64,000 nt of DNA from Spirochaetia bacterium (GCA_900767955.1 CAAGBC010000060.1:62001-126000); one strand, 5' to 3'; shown: positions 8,747 to 18,451, counted from the first letter of the stretch. Made by a program: numbers and translations. The notes: generated by a model not told the origin, from the letters alone.

Positions 8747-9712
8747 TTATATTCCACAAAAAATTATTTCAGGTTCCAAAGTAAAACCAGTTTTATTTTT
8801 TACAGTTTCTACAATGTACTCAACAAGTTGTTTTACATCTTTTTGAGTTGCATTTCCATTATTAATTATAAAATTTCCATGCCATGGAGCAACTTGAGCA
8901 TCGCCCACAGACATTCCACGCAATCCAACTTCATCAATAATTTGCCCAGAAGGCTTTCCAAAAACTCTATTATTTTTAAAAACGCTTCCTGCACTTGGGA
9001 ACTTAAAATGACCTCGACTTTCTCTCTCTTCAATGTATTTTTTGCAAGCAACAGCCAATTCATCTTTTTTGCAATTATCACACTTTTGTAATCTTAATAC
9101 TGCAGAAAGAATAATTTTATTTCCTGTCTGAAAAGGTGACAATTTATAAGCCCAATCAGATTCATTAAACTGATAATTAAAAACTTCCATTTTTGATAAA
9201 TCAAAATAACTTACTGAATAAACTAATTCACTTATTGATATATCAAAGCAGCGTGCATTCATAAAAACTGCACCACCAATTGAACCTGGTAAACCTGCAA
9301 ATTTTTCTATTCCTGCAAAAATATTTTCTACACAAAAATCAACTACAGACTTCATCAAAGTTCCAGAACCAATTTGAACATCAACAAAATCACAGTTATC
9401 TTCTGTAGGCAAAATTTTTATAAAATTTATTTTTGAAGTAGAAATAACAACTTCTGCAAAACCTTCATCTGAAACAACTAAATTGCTTCCTCCACCTAAG
9501 ATAAAAAAATCTAAATCATTTGCTTTTAGAAAATTAATCAAGCAAACTAAAGATTGCTCATCAAAAGGCTCAAATAAAACAGGTGCAATTCCTCCTATAT
9601 TAAAAGTTGTTCTAGGAGCAATTGGTTCATCAAATAATATATTTCCACTATAGAATTCTTCTGTTATCTTGAAATTTTCAATTAATTTCCGTATGCTATT
9701 ATTTACATGCAT
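8747..9712 (-). CDS. murB: UDP-N-acetylenolpyruvoylglucosamine reductase
   Basis: MurB reduces UDP-GlcNAc-enolpyruvate with NADPH to UDP-MurNAc in peptidoglycan synthesis. FAD-binding motifs are clear: RTTFNIGG, GGGSNLVVSD (about residue 71), GLPGSIGGAVFMNARC (about 137), and FKFPSAGSVFKN with the catalytic serine (about 237); the C-terminal LEPEI carries the conserved Glu. The start is the ATG at 9712 (MHVNNSIRK), 7 bp after a -10 box; an in-frame ATG at 9754 would lie upstream of the promoter. 321 residues, compact type II-like length. Divergent from cysS. Confidence 0.93.
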   Translation of the reverse strand: MHVNNSIRKLIENFKITEEFYSGNILFDEPIAPRTTFNIGGIAPVLFEPFDEQSLVCLINFLKANDLDFFILGGGSNLVVSDEGFAEVVISTSKINFIKILPTEDNCDFVDVQIGSGTLMKSVVDFCVENIFAGIEKFAGLPGSIGGAVFMNARCFDISISELVYSVSYFDLSKMEVFNYQFNESDWAYKLSPFQTGNKIILSAVLRLQKCDNCKKDELAVACKKYIEERESRGHFKFPSAGSVFKNNRVFGKPSGQIIDEVGLRGMSVGDAQVAPWHGNFIINNGNATQKDVKQLVEYIVETVKNKTGFTLEPEIIFCGI

Positions 9713-9719
9713 AAGCACA

Positions 9720-9748
9720 AGTATAGTGTACAGACTTTCAAAAGTCCA
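9720..9748 (-). promoter_or_regulatory. promoter for leaderless murB transcript
   Basis: Minus strand TGGACT (9748-9743), 17-bp spacer, TATACT (9725-9720), then seven bases to the ATG at 9712. The -35 box is imperfect (4 of 6). Confidence 0.6.
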
Positions 9749-9821
9749 TTGCATATAAAAAGATAGTTCTCGATTTTTAAAATATTCAGTAATTTACAAT
9801 AGAAGAGACAGGAGAAATAAA

Positions 9822-11303
9822 ATGGCATTAAAGTTATATAACACAATGGGTCGTAACTTACAGGATTTTGTTCCAATTGATGAAAAATGTGTTGGATTTT
9901 ACGGATGTGGACCTACAGTTTATAACTATGCACATATTGGAAATTTGCGTGCTTATGTATTCCTTGATGTACTTGATAGAACTCTTACATTTTTGGGATA
10001 TAACAAAAAACATGTAATGAACATAACTGACATTGGTCATTTATCTGGAGACAGTGATGACGGCGAAGACAAAATGCTTAAAACAGCACAAGAACGCCAT
10101 CAATCTGTTCTTGAAATTGCAGATTTTTACACAAAAGCATTTTTTAATGATATAGACAGATTAAATATCATTCGTCCTGATGTTGTTTGTAAAGCAACAG
10201 AACACATAGACGAAATGATTGAATTAATAAAAAAAATAGAAGCAAACGGTCATACATATATGGCAGGTGGAAATCTTTATTTTGATGTAACAACATATCC
10301 AGATTACGGAAAACTTGCAAACTTAAATCTTGAAGATTTAAAAGCTGGTGCAAGAGTTGTTGTTGATGAAAACAAACGCAATCCACACGACTTTGTTCTA
10401 TGGTTCACAAAATCTAAATTTGAAAACCAAGCATTAGTTTGGGATTCACCATGGGGAAAAGGTTATCCAGGTTGGCACATTGAATGTTCTGCAATGAGTA
10501 TGAAATATCTTGGAGAACAATTTGATATTCACACAGGAGGAATTGACCATATTCCTGTTCACCACACAAATGAAATTGCTCAATCAGAAGGAGCAACAGG
10601 TCATAAATGGGTAAATTATTGGCTTCACAATGAATTCTTAGTTGTTCAAAAAGACAAAAATTCAACATCCGATGAAGCAGGAAAAATGTCAAAATCTTCT
10701 GGTAATTTCCTAACATTGCAAACACTTATTGACAAAGGTTACGATGCACTTGATTATCGCTTCTTCCTTTTAGGAGCTCATTACAGAAGTCAAGTAATGT
10801 TCTCTTGGACTGCTATGGATTCTGCAAAAAATTCAAGAAAAGCTCTAAACCAGCGCGTTGCAAAAATTTTACTTTCTGCAAAAGATGCAGCTATTACAGA
10901 AGAAAATCTTAGCGAAAAAGCAAAAGAACACTTGGATAAATTTAAAGCAGCCATTGAAAACGATTTATCAACACCACAAGCTTTAAGTCAATTACAAGTT
11001 GCTATAAAAGACAGTTCCTTAAAACCAGAAGAAATCGTAACTGTAATCAAAAAAATGGATTGCGTTCTTGGTTTAAAGATTATTGAAGAAGCAGAAAAAT
11101 TAAATAAATCACAATCTTCTGGAGAAATTGATTCACACGCAGATGATCCTGAAGCAGCAGAAATAAATGCACTTGTTATAGAACGAACAGAAGCAAAAAA
11201 AGCTAAGGATTTTGCAAAAGCTGATCAAATCAGAAATCAACTTGCAGAAAGAGGCATTACAATTATAGATACACCTCAGGGTGCAATTTGGAAAAGAAAT
11301 TAA
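9822..11303 (+). CDS. cysS: cysteinyl-tRNA synthetase
   Basis: A 493-residue class I synthetase that charges tRNA-Cys. Zinc/cysteine site GCGPTVYN (Cys29), the HIGH-type motif YAHIGN (about residues 36-41), the WHIECSAMS and HHTNEIAQSEG zinc segments, and the KMSKS loop in GKMSKSSGNF (about 288) are all present. The C-terminal DALR-like and helical regions are complete, ending with the usual ERGITIIDTPQG. GGAG lies before the ATG; a TACAAT -10 box at 9795-9800 is likely. Confidence 0.96.
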   Translation: MALKLYNTMGRNLQDFVPIDEKCVGFYGCGPTVYNYAHIGNLRAYVFLDVLDRTLTFLGYNKKHVMNITDIGHLSGDSDDGEDKMLKTAQERHQSVLEIADFYTKAFFNDIDRLNIIRPDVVCKATEHIDEMIELIKKIEANGHTYMAGGNLYFDVTTYPDYGKLANLNLEDLKAGARVVVDENKRNPHDFVLWFTKSKFENQALVWDSPWGKGYPGWHIECSAMSMKYLGEQFDIHTGGIDHIPVHHTNEIAQSEGATGHKWVNYWLHNEFLVVQKDKNSTSDEAGKMSKSSGNFLTLQTLIDKGYDALDYRFFLLGAHYRSQVMFSWTAMDSAKNSRKALNQRVAKILLSAKDAAITEENLSEKAKEHLDKFKAAIENDLSTPQALSQLQVAIKDSSLKPEEIVTVIKKMDCVLGLKIIEEAEKLNKSQSSGEIDSHADDPEAAEINALVIERTEAKKAKDFAKADQIRNQLAERGITIIDTPQGAIWKRN

Positions 11304-11339
11304 TTTTTTTTAATTAATTTGTAACTATTTGGAGTATTA

Positions 11340-11909
11340 GTGTTTTCTAAAGGTATGGATAGTCAGTCAGAAGAACTCAAACCATTAAATGCAGCAAATC
11401 CGGCTGATTTCAAGAAAATTTATGATGCAACAATGCAAATGTTGTTCAAAATTTCGTATCGCATAGTAAATGACGAAGAAGCAGCTGAAGATTTGGCACA
11501 TGATTCTCTCATCAAAGCTAATGAAAAAATGCTTACATTTCCGTCTTTAAACGATGCAAAATATTGGCTAATTCGTGTTGTAAAAAACGCTTCATTAAAT
11601 TTTGTAAAACGAAAGAACAGAGAAAGAAAAGCATATCAAAAAGTTTTGTATGAATCTCGTTCCTCTGTTCCTTCAGGGGAAATAGATTTATTAAAAGCGG
11701 AATCTATTAAAAATGCTCGTGAAGCATTAAATAAATTACCGCCAAAATTACGGGAAGTTCTTATTCTAAAGGAATACAGTGACTTAAATTACAAAGAAAT
11801 TGGAAAAGTGATGGGAATTACAGAAGGAAATGTAAAAGTCCGTATTTTCCGCGCACGAAAATTACTTGAAGAGATTATAGGAGCTGAAGATGTATTCTTG
11901 CCCAACTGA
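11340..11909 (+). CDS. ECF-subfamily RNA polymerase sigma factor
   Basis: A 189-residue sigma factor with region 2 (about residues 25-90, EEAAEDLAHDSLIKANEK) and region 4 (about 125-180, LPPKLREVLILKEYSDLNYK then a helix-turn-helix GKVMGITEGNVKVRIFRARK). ECF factors direct RNA polymerase to envelope-stress-type promoters. Start is GTG at 11340 with GGAG five bases upstream; ATG 11355 is an alternative. It overlaps the zinc anti-sigma gene by 20 bp, the standard arrangement for control by sequestration. The position after cysS matches what I recall of the single rpoE-like factor of T. pallidum. Confidence 0.9.
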   Translation: MFSKGMDSQSEELKPLNAANPADFKKIYDATMQMLFKISYRIVNDEEAAEDLAHDSLIKANEKMLTFPSLNDAKYWLIRVVKNASLNFVKRKNRERKAYQKVLYESRSSVPSGEIDLLKAESIKNAREALNKLPPKLREVLILKEYSDLNYKEIGKVMGITEGNVKVRIFRARKLLEEIIGAEDVFLPN

Positions 11910-12519
11910 TGATATTCATTCCGTTTATATTGACAACGAATTGCCTCAAAATTATGTTTCAGATTATGAAAATCACTTAAAAGTGTGCCCAAAATGTTCA
12001 GCAAAAGTTGAACAACTAAAAAAAATCAAAAACATAATTAAAATGGATTCAGATACAATTTCTGTTGATAACCACTATCTTGAACAAAGTTTTTCTAGAT
12101 TAGAAACAAAACTTCACTATTCAAAAAACACAGTCAAGAAAATTCCTTTCCCAACAGAATATGTTAAATGGGGAGCAGTTGCAGCAGTATTTATTGCTGT
12201 AATTCTTCCATTTGGAAATATTGTTTCTAAACAAAGCAAACAGACAAATGTTGCTATTACACCAATAACTCGCCCACAAGCTGTTACTTTGACAAAAAAT
12301 AATGTTGTAATAAATGGTAACATAAACGAAAATAAACTTGCACGAAATGTAAGTACAAATGCTCGAAATACAAGATTAGCAGATGTTGAAGTATTCAGAC
12401 CAAAATTTGATGAAAACAGAGTATCTGTAAAAATACCTGTTCCAGAATTTAATTCTGATAAACCTCAAATTATGGAAGTATCACTTCCTTCTAATACAAT
12501 CATTGGACCACTAAAGTGA
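11890..12519 (+). CDS. zinc-finger (ZAS) anti-sigma factor
   Basis: A 209-residue membrane protein. The N-terminus carries the zinc anti-sigma signature H-x3-C-x2-C (HLKVCPKC, about residues 28-35). One membrane span lies at about residues 95-115 (WGAVAAVFIAVILPFGNIV), followed by an exported C-terminal tail without recognised fold. Expected to hold the upstream ECF factor inactive at the inner membrane. Overlaps the sigma gene by 20 bp and the next gene by 4 bp (GTGA). Confidence 0.87.
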   Translation: MYSCPTDDIHSVYIDNELPQNYVSDYENHLKVCPKCSAKVEQLKKIKNIIKMDSDTISVDNHYLEQSFSRLETKLHYSKNTVKKIPFPTEYVKWGAVAAVFIAVILPFGNIVSKQSKQTNVAITPITRPQAVTLTKNNVVINGNINENKLARNVSTNARNTRLADVEVFRPKFDENRVSVKIPVPEFNSDKPQIMEVSLPSNTIIGPLK

Positions 12520-14240
12520 ATTCAGTCTCTCAAATTACATATTTTTTACGAAAATCTCCCCTAATCAGAACTCTTTGCATTATTCTTTTTATTGCAATGT
12601 TTATGGGAGTAAGTTTTTTTATTACATTTAAAGTAAAACAAAAACCACAAATCACTTCCATTACACCACCAATTGGTGCCCCTGGAGATTTAGTTATAAT
12701 CAAAGGAAAAGATTTTGGTGAAAACAAAAATACAAGTTATGTAGAATTTGGCGGAAGTAGATTAACTGCAAGTTCTTATATTTCTTGGAGTGATACAGAA
12801 ATTAAACTAGTTCTTCCTGCTAACATCCAAGATGGATTAGTTTTTGTAGGAACAAAAGATACAAGATCAAAACCTGTATTTTTTGCTAATGCAACTTCAG
12901 TTCCTGTTGCTTTATTAGAAAATCCGTTATCAACAGTTCCTACAATTCACACATTAATTCCTAATGAAAAATCTGCAACTAGAGCAAAAGTTGGAGATTT
13001 ATTAGTAATACAAGGAATTAATTTTGGAAACACAAGAGAAAAATCTAGAATTTTATTCAGCACAGATAGAGAATCAATAGTTATAAAAGATTCTAATTCT
13101 TATACAGCAATTCCAGGTGAACACATTTCATACATTCCAGCAAATGAAGATGATTTTGACTATGAATATTGGAGTGACTCTGAAATTTGTGTTAGAATTC
13201 CAGACGGTTGTACAACAGGAAATATTTATGTTGAAACATCAAAAGGTGATTCGGCTCCTGTAGCATTAAATCTTGATAGAAAAATTGGTTCAAAAAAATA
13301 TTTAGACCCAAAAACTTATGTTATTCAAGTAAAAGTTGACATTGAAGATTATTCAAGTGATAAAAACTCCACAATAATCTTGCGCTGTCCAAGACCTTTT
13401 GTTACACCATCACAACCTTCCATAGAAATAACAGAATATGATCCAGAGCCTGTTATTGATGATTTTCAACACACAGTTATTCACCAATCATCTTTTGAAA
13501 AAAATCATTCAAACAAGAAGAATTTTTATCAAAACTTTGCGATTACTGTTTATGAAACTGCAACAAATGTTGATCCTATAAAAGTTGGAACTTATTCAAA
13601 AACAAGCGACGCAATTTTAGAAGTTGCATTAAATGCCGATGCTTGTGTTCCTTCTGAAGATGAAGAAGTTGTAGCCCTTGCAAAACAAATAATTCAAAAA
13701 GATAAAAATCCTTATACAAAAGCAAAAGCAATTTACAATTATATGCTCAAAAATTTTGTTATTTTACAGGATTTAAGAACAGGAAATATTTCTCCTGTAG
13801 ATTTAATTAGATCTAAAAAAGGAGATGCCTACGATTTTGCAATCACTTACACAGCACTTTTAAGAGCCGCTGGAATTCCTGCAATTCCAAACAGTGGTAT
13901 AATTATTGATGCTGAATTAAAAACAAAAAACCATTGGTGGTCAGAATTTTATATCCATGGAATAGGATGGATTCCTGTTGATGTAGCATTAGCTGCGGGG
14001 TTAGACTACAACTCCTGGGTAAAAGAATTAGATGCAAAATCTTATTACTTTGGAAACTTGGACGGACAACACATTGTCTTTTCTAGAGGCTGGAATGACA
14101 TAAAACCAGGCCCTCAAAATAACAAAACAGTTTATAGACCTAGAAGTTATGCTTTACAATCAATTTGGGAAGAAGCTTCTGGAAAAGTTATAAAATACAG
14201 TTCCTATTGGGCAGATCCAATAGTTATTGGTGTTTACTAA
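12516..14240 (+). CDS. membrane-anchored IPT/TIG and transglutaminase-like protein
   Basis: A 574-residue protein with one N-terminal membrane span (about residues 18-38). Two IPT/TIG immunoglobulin-like domains follow (about 45-120, ITSITPPIGAPGDLVIIKGK; and 145-255, HTLIPNEKSATRAKVGDLLV). Residues about 395-500 are a transglutaminase/papain-like core: the His (NHWWSEFY, about 471) and Asp (GWIPVD, about 488) are present, but the motif that should hold the catalytic Cys reads GDAYDFA, so Cys appears replaced by Ala. It is thus probably a non-catalytic, glycan- or protein-binding relative. GTG start overlaps the anti-sigma stop; third gene of the sigma operon. Confidence 0.8.
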   Translation: MNSVSQITYFLRKSPLIRTLCIILFIAMFMGVSFFITFKVKQKPQITSITPPIGAPGDLVIIKGKDFGENKNTSYVEFGGSRLTASSYISWSDTEIKLVLPANIQDGLVFVGTKDTRSKPVFFANATSVPVALLENPLSTVPTIHTLIPNEKSATRAKVGDLLVIQGINFGNTREKSRILFSTDRESIVIKDSNSYTAIPGEHISYIPANEDDFDYEYWSDSEICVRIPDGCTTGNIYVETSKGDSAPVALNLDRKIGSKKYLDPKTYVIQVKVDIEDYSSDKNSTIILRCPRPFVTPSQPSIEITEYDPEPVIDDFQHTVIHQSSFEKNHSNKKNFYQNFAITVYETATNVDPIKVGTYSKTSDAILEVALNADACVPSEDEEVVALAKQIIQKDKNPYTKAKAIYNYMLKNFVILQDLRTGNISPVDLIRSKKGDAYDFAITYTALLRAAGIPAIPNSGIIIDAELKTKNHWWSEFYIHGIGWIPVDVALAAGLDYNSWVKELDAKSYYFGNLDGQHIVFSRGWNDIKPGPQNNKTVYRPRSYALQSIWEEASGKVIKYSSYWADPIVIGVY

Positions 14241-14269
14241 GATTTATTTTTATACACAGAGGTGTTTAC

Positions 14270-14965
14270 ATGACAAAAGTACTTTCAGTTGGCGGTTCAA
14301 TTGTTGTTCCAGAAAAGCCTGATACAGAATTTTTAACTTCTTTTATAAAAATGATAAAAGAATGGTTAGCAGAAGATTCTTCAAGAAAATTAATTCTTGT
14401 TGTTGGTGGAGGAGCACCTGCAAGAGTATATCAAAACGCTTATGCAGAAGTATCTTCACAAGTAGGTGTTGACTCTGCAAATGACGCAGCAGACTGGATT
14501 GGAATTATGGCAACAAGATTAAATGCTCAGTTATTAAAAGCAGCATGTGGTTCACTATGCCAAAATGATGTTGTTTACAACCCTACTGTTGATATTGATT
14601 TCAAGGGAAGAATTTTAGTTGCAGCTGGATGGAAACCTGGTTTTTCTACAGATAACGATGCAGTTTTGTTAGCAGAAAAATTAGGAGCAAAAACAGTTGT
14701 AAATCTTTCTAACATAGAAAAAGTTTATACAGACGACCCAAGAAAAAATCCAGATGCAAAACCAATAGATACAATTTCTTGGCAAGATTTCAGAAAAATG
14801 GTTGGTGATGATTGGACTCCAGGAAAAAACACTCCATTTGACCCTATTGCTTCTAAAAAAGCAGAAGAATGTGGTTTTAAAGTAATTTGTGCTTCAGGAA
14901 AAAACATACAAAATATAAAAAATATTCTTGATGACAAAGATTTTATTGGAACACAAATCGGCTAA
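14270..14965 (+). CDS. pyrH: UMP kinase, archaeal-type
   Basis: A 231-residue amino-acid-kinase-fold enzyme that phosphorylates UMP to UDP. Seen are the N-terminal VLSVGGSIVVPE, the VVGGGAPARVYQ glycine loop, the GWKPGFSTDNDAVLLAEKLG nucleotide segment and VYTDDPRKNPDAK. This wording is that of the archaeal-type putative uridylate kinase rather than the E. coli type, which begins KRILLKLSGE. ATG at 14270 has AGAGGTG upstream. A bulged terminator follows at 14994. Confidence 0.87.
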   Translation: MTKVLSVGGSIVVPEKPDTEFLTSFIKMIKEWLAEDSSRKLILVVGGGAPARVYQNAYAEVSSQVGVDSANDAADWIGIMATRLNAQLLKAACGSLCQNDVVYNPTVDIDFKGRILVAAGWKPGFSTDNDAVLLAEKLGAKTVVNLSNIEKVYTDDPRKNPDAKPIDTISWQDFRKMVGDDWTPGKNTPFDPIASKKAEECGFKVICASGKNIQNIKNILDDKDFIGTQIG

Positions 14966-14993
14966 GCCATTAACAAAATCATAAACACAAAGG

Positions 14994-15034
14994 AAAAGAG
15001 GATGCTAACACATATTAAGTGTCCTCTTTTTTTT
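14994..15034 (+). terminator. rho-independent terminator after UMP kinase gene
   Basis: AAAAGAGG pairs with CCTCTTTT, with an inner ACAC/GTGT stem and a bulge, followed by a run of eight T. It lies immediately before the htrA promoter, showing that the longer htrA frame opening at 15002 is not translated. Confidence 0.7.
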
Positions 15035-15037
15035 ATA

Positions 15038-15066
15038 TTGCGATTGAAAATAAAATTCAGTAAACT
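15038..15066 (+). promoter_or_regulatory. promoter for leaderless htrA transcript
   Basis: TTGCGA (15038-15043), 17-bp spacer, TAAACT (15061-15066), seven bases, ATG at 15074. Confidence 0.65.
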
Positions 15067-15073
15067 ATTGCCT

Positions 15074-16342
15074 ATGAAACTCTATTCAAAAAATCAATTA
15101 ATTATAACAACACTAATCGCCGTATTTTTTTCAGCAAGTATCACATCAATTTTTTTTATATTAAATCAGAATAAAACAGACAAAAATATAGAAGCTGCAA
15201 TCAAAGTTTCTAAATTTCAAAATAAAAACGAAGAATTAATTACTTTTGAACAAAATGTTCCAGAAACTACAGCAATTCCAGTTTCTTCAGAAAACACATA
15301 TACACAAGAAGAACTTCAAAATATCAGTGTATATGAAAGTTGCAACGAAGCTGTTGTAAACATCAATACACAAGTTACAGGTATAAACTGGTTTTTGGAA
15401 CCTGTTATAGAAGACGGTGGAAGCGGTTCAGGTTCAATAATTGACAAACGAGGCTATGTATTAACAAATGTTCATGTTATTAAAAATGCCACAAAAATTT
15501 ATGTATCACTTTCAAACGGAACACAATACGAAGCAAGCGTAGTTGGTTTAGACGAAGACAGTGACTTAGCTGTAATAAAATTCACTCCGCCAGAAGATAC
15601 AGAATTAAAAACAATTCCATTCGGTGATTCCACAAAATTAAAAGTTGGGCAAAAAGTCATTGCCATTGGAAATCCTTACGGATTAAACAGAACTATGACA
15701 ACAGGAATTGTTTCAGCACTTGGTCGTCCTATTAAAAATTCCAACAACAGAATAATCAGAAATATGATTCAAACAGACTCTGCAATCAATCCAGGAAATT
15801 CTGGAGGTCCATTGTTAGATTCTTCTGGAAAAATGGTTGGAATTAACACAATGATATATTCTTCTTCTGGAAGCAACGCAGGAATCAGTTTTGCAGTTCC
15901 AGCTGAAACAGCATTAAGAGTTACATCAGATTTATTAAAATACGGAAAAGTTCGTCGTGGAATTATTGAAGCATCAGTTGTTCAGTTGAATAATACAATT
16001 GCACAGTATGCACAATTAGATATTTCACGAGGTTTGCTAATTTCTAGAACAACAAAAGGCGGAAACGCAGAAAAAGCAGGAATTATGCAAGGAACTCAAG
16101 CAGCTCGTTACGGTTCCTCAATAATTTATCTTGGTGGTGACATTATTACAGAAATTGACAACATTGCTATTTCCTCAATTGCAGATTATTATTCTTCACT
16201 AGAAAATAAGCGCCCTGGGGATGAAATTTCTATAAAACTTCACAGAAATGGAAAAGATAGAATTATAAAATTAATTTTAGCAGACCCAACTCCCACTGCG
16301 CCTAGAAAAAGACCTGAAAGAATAAGAACTTACGGAATATAA
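15074..16342 (+). CDS. HtrA/DegP-family serine protease
   Basis: A 422-residue periplasmic quality-control protease anchored by an N-terminal membrane span (about residues 8-30). The trypsin-like triad is complete: His in TNVHVIK (about 133), Asp in DSDLAV (about 163) and Ser in NPGNSGGPLLD (about 242). One C-terminal PDZ domain spans about residues 300-410 (RRGIIEASV, GGDIITEIDN). Start is ATG 15074, seven bases after the -10 box and downstream of the previous gene's terminator; no Shine-Dalgarno. uvrB follows after 17 bp. Confidence 0.92.
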   Translation: MKLYSKNQLIITTLIAVFFSASITSIFFILNQNKTDKNIEAAIKVSKFQNKNEELITFEQNVPETTAIPVSSENTYTQEELQNISVYESCNEAVVNINTQVTGINWFLEPVIEDGGSGSGSIIDKRGYVLTNVHVIKNATKIYVSLSNGTQYEASVVGLDEDSDLAVIKFTPPEDTELKTIPFGDSTKLKVGQKVIAIGNPYGLNRTMTTGIVSALGRPIKNSNNRIIRNMIQTDSAINPGNSGGPLLDSSGKMVGINTMIYSSSGSNAGISFAVPAETALRVTSDLLKYGKVRRGIIEASVVQLNNTIAQYAQLDISRGLLISRTTKGGNAEKAGIMQGTQAARYGSSIIYLGGDIITEIDNIAISSIADYYSSLENKRPGDEISIKLHRNGKDRIIKLILADPTPTAPRKRPERIRTYGI

Positions 16343-16359
16343 TTTCATAAGGTAAAACG

Positions 16360-18357
16360 ATGAGGAAATTTAAAGTTGAATCTCCTTATGAACCAGCAGG
16401 AGACCAAGGGCAAGCAATAGAAAAACTTTCTCAAGGATTTTTAAACGGTGACAAATATCAAACATTAAAAGGCGTTACTGGTAGTGGAAAAACATTCACT
16501 ATGGCAAAGATTATTGAAAAAATCCAACGCCCTACTTTGATTATTAGTCACAACAAGACTTTATCAGCACAGTTATACAGAGAATTCAAAAGTTTTTTTC
16601 CAAACAACGCTGTTGAATATTTTGTTTCCTATTACGATTATTACCAACCAGAAGCGTATGTTCCTGCACGAGACTTATACATCGAAAAAGATTGTTCAAT
16701 AAATGAAGAAATAGACCGTTTAAGACTTGCCGCAACTTACAGCCTTATGGAAAGACGAGATGTAATTGTAGTTGCAACAGTTTCTTGTATTTACGGTTTG
16801 GGAATGCCTGATTTATACAAAGAAATGCGTGTTCATATTGAAAAAGGTTCAATTTTAGACACACAAAAATTTGCAGAACAACTTATTTCCCTACAATACA
16901 CAAGAAATGACGCCATATTGGAACGGGGAAATTTTAGAATCAAGGGCGATGTTATAGAAGTTTTTCCACCATATATGGAAACAGACGAAGCTTATCGCAT
17001 TGAATTAGATTGGGATGAAATTACAAAAATCAAAAGATTTCATGTTATATCAGGTGAAATAAAAGAAAATCTTGATGAAACTGTATTTTACCCTGCAAAA
17101 CACTTTGTTGTTCCACATGATGTTTTATTAGACGCAACAAAACGAATTGAAAATGAATTGCAAGACCGTTTAAGCGTTTTAGAAAGTCAAAAAAAGCTTT
17201 TAGAATATGAACGCCTAAAAACTCGCACAACTTACGACATCGAAATGATGAAAGAAATGGGATACTGCACAGGAATAGAAAATTATTCAGGTCCCATAAG
17301 CGGAAGACAACCAGGAGAACCACCTGCTACCCTTTTACATTACTTTCCTGATGATTTTTTATGTTTAATTGACGAAGCCCATGTAACAGTTCCTCAAATC
17401 GGTGCCATGTACGAAGGCGACAGAAGCCGAAAACAAAATTTAATAGATTTTGGTTTTAGACTTCCAAGTGCTTTAGATAATAGACCTTTAAAATTTGAAG
17501 AATTTAGCAAAAAAATGAATCAGGTAATTTATGTTACCGCAACTCCTCGCAAAGAAGAAATAAAACAAAGTTCCCAAATCGTTGAACAACTAATTCGTCC
17601 AACTGGATTACTAGACCCAATAGTAGAAGTTCGTCCTAGCGAAGGACAAATGGAAGATATTTACAAAGAAATAAAAGAACGCATAGAAAAAAAAGAACGA
17701 AGCCTTGTTTTAACACTCACAAAAAAAATGGCAGAAGATTTAACTGATTATTTAACAAATCTTGAATTAAAAGTTAAATACATTCACTCCGAAATCGACA
17801 CTTTTGAAAGAGTAGAAATACTAAAAAGTTTACGCACTGGCGAAATTGATGTTCTTATTGGAATTAATCTTTTAAGAGAAGGAATTGACTTGCCAGAAGT
17901 ATCTTTTATTGCATTACTTGATGCAGATAAAATTGGATTTTTGCGTTCCACAACAAGTTTAATTCAGATTATAGGTCGCGCTGCTCGTAATGAAAATGGA
18001 AAAGTCGTTATGTATGCAGACAGAATGAGTGAAGCCATGCAGGAAGCAATTTCTGAAACTCAACGACGCAGAAAATTACAAGAAGAATATAATAAGCAAC
18101 ACGGAATTACTCCTCACACAATTAAAAAAGCTGTTCAAGATATATTGGAACGAGAAAATGCAGATGCTCAAGAAAATACAAAAATAGAATTAGAAATCTT
18201 AAAGAAAAACACAAATTTATTCGTTCCAGAACAGCGTAAAAAATTACTAAAAGCGCTGCAAAAACAAATGGAAGAATACGCAGATAAATTAGAATATGAA
18301 CTAGCTGCTTCTATTCGAGACCAAATAAATGAAATAAAACAACAGTTTAGTAAATAG
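16360..18357 (+). CDS. uvrB: excinuclease ABC subunit B
   Basis: A 665-residue damage-verification helicase of nucleotide excision repair. Walker A GVTGSGKT (about residues 39-46), the beta-hairpin segment YYDYYQPEAYVPARDLYIEK, DEAH motif (CLIDEAHVTVPQ), QIIGRAARN motif VI and the C-terminal UVR domain (ADKLEYELAASIRDQINEIK) are all present and full length. A Shine-Dalgarno-like AAGG precedes the ATG. Confidence 0.97.
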   Translation: MRKFKVESPYEPAGDQGQAIEKLSQGFLNGDKYQTLKGVTGSGKTFTMAKIIEKIQRPTLIISHNKTLSAQLYREFKSFFPNNAVEYFVSYYDYYQPEAYVPARDLYIEKDCSINEEIDRLRLAATYSLMERRDVIVVATVSCIYGLGMPDLYKEMRVHIEKGSILDTQKFAEQLISLQYTRNDAILERGNFRIKGDVIEVFPPYMETDEAYRIELDWDEITKIKRFHVISGEIKENLDETVFYPAKHFVVPHDVLLDATKRIENELQDRLSVLESQKKLLEYERLKTRTTYDIEMMKEMGYCTGIENYSGPISGRQPGEPPATLLHYFPDDFLCLIDEAHVTVPQIGAMYEGDRSRKQNLIDFGFRLPSALDNRPLKFEEFSKKMNQVIYVTATPRKEEIKQSSQIVEQLIRPTGLLDPIVEVRPSEGQMEDIYKEIKERIEKKERSLVLTLTKKMAEDLTDYLTNLELKVKYIHSEIDTFERVEILKSLRTGEIDVLIGINLLREGIDLPEVSFIALLDADKIGFLRSTTSLIQIIGRAARNENGKVVMYADRMSEAMQEAISETQRRRKLQEEYNKQHGITPHTIKKAVQDILERENADAQENTKIELEILKKNTNLFVPEQRKKLLKALQKQMEEYADKLEYELAASIRDQINEIKQQFSK

Positions 18358-18383
18358 AAACTGTTATAAAATACTATCTAATA

Positions 18384-18412
18384 TTGACACTATAATAAAA
18401 AATCTGTATAGT
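18384..18412 (+). promoter_or_regulatory. strong sigma70-type promoter of rpmB
   Basis: TTGACA (18384-18389, perfect), 17-bp spacer, TATAGT (18407-18412). The leader of about 33 bases carries AAGGTAGG before the ATG at 18452, so this is a conventional leadered transcript. Confidence 0.8.
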
Positions 18413-18451
18413 ATTAGAACTTATTGGAAAATTATTAAGGTAGGTATAAAT

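Noticed and set aside
15002..15073. N-terminal extension of HtrA
   Set aside because: It lies in the preceding terminator and the htrA promoter.
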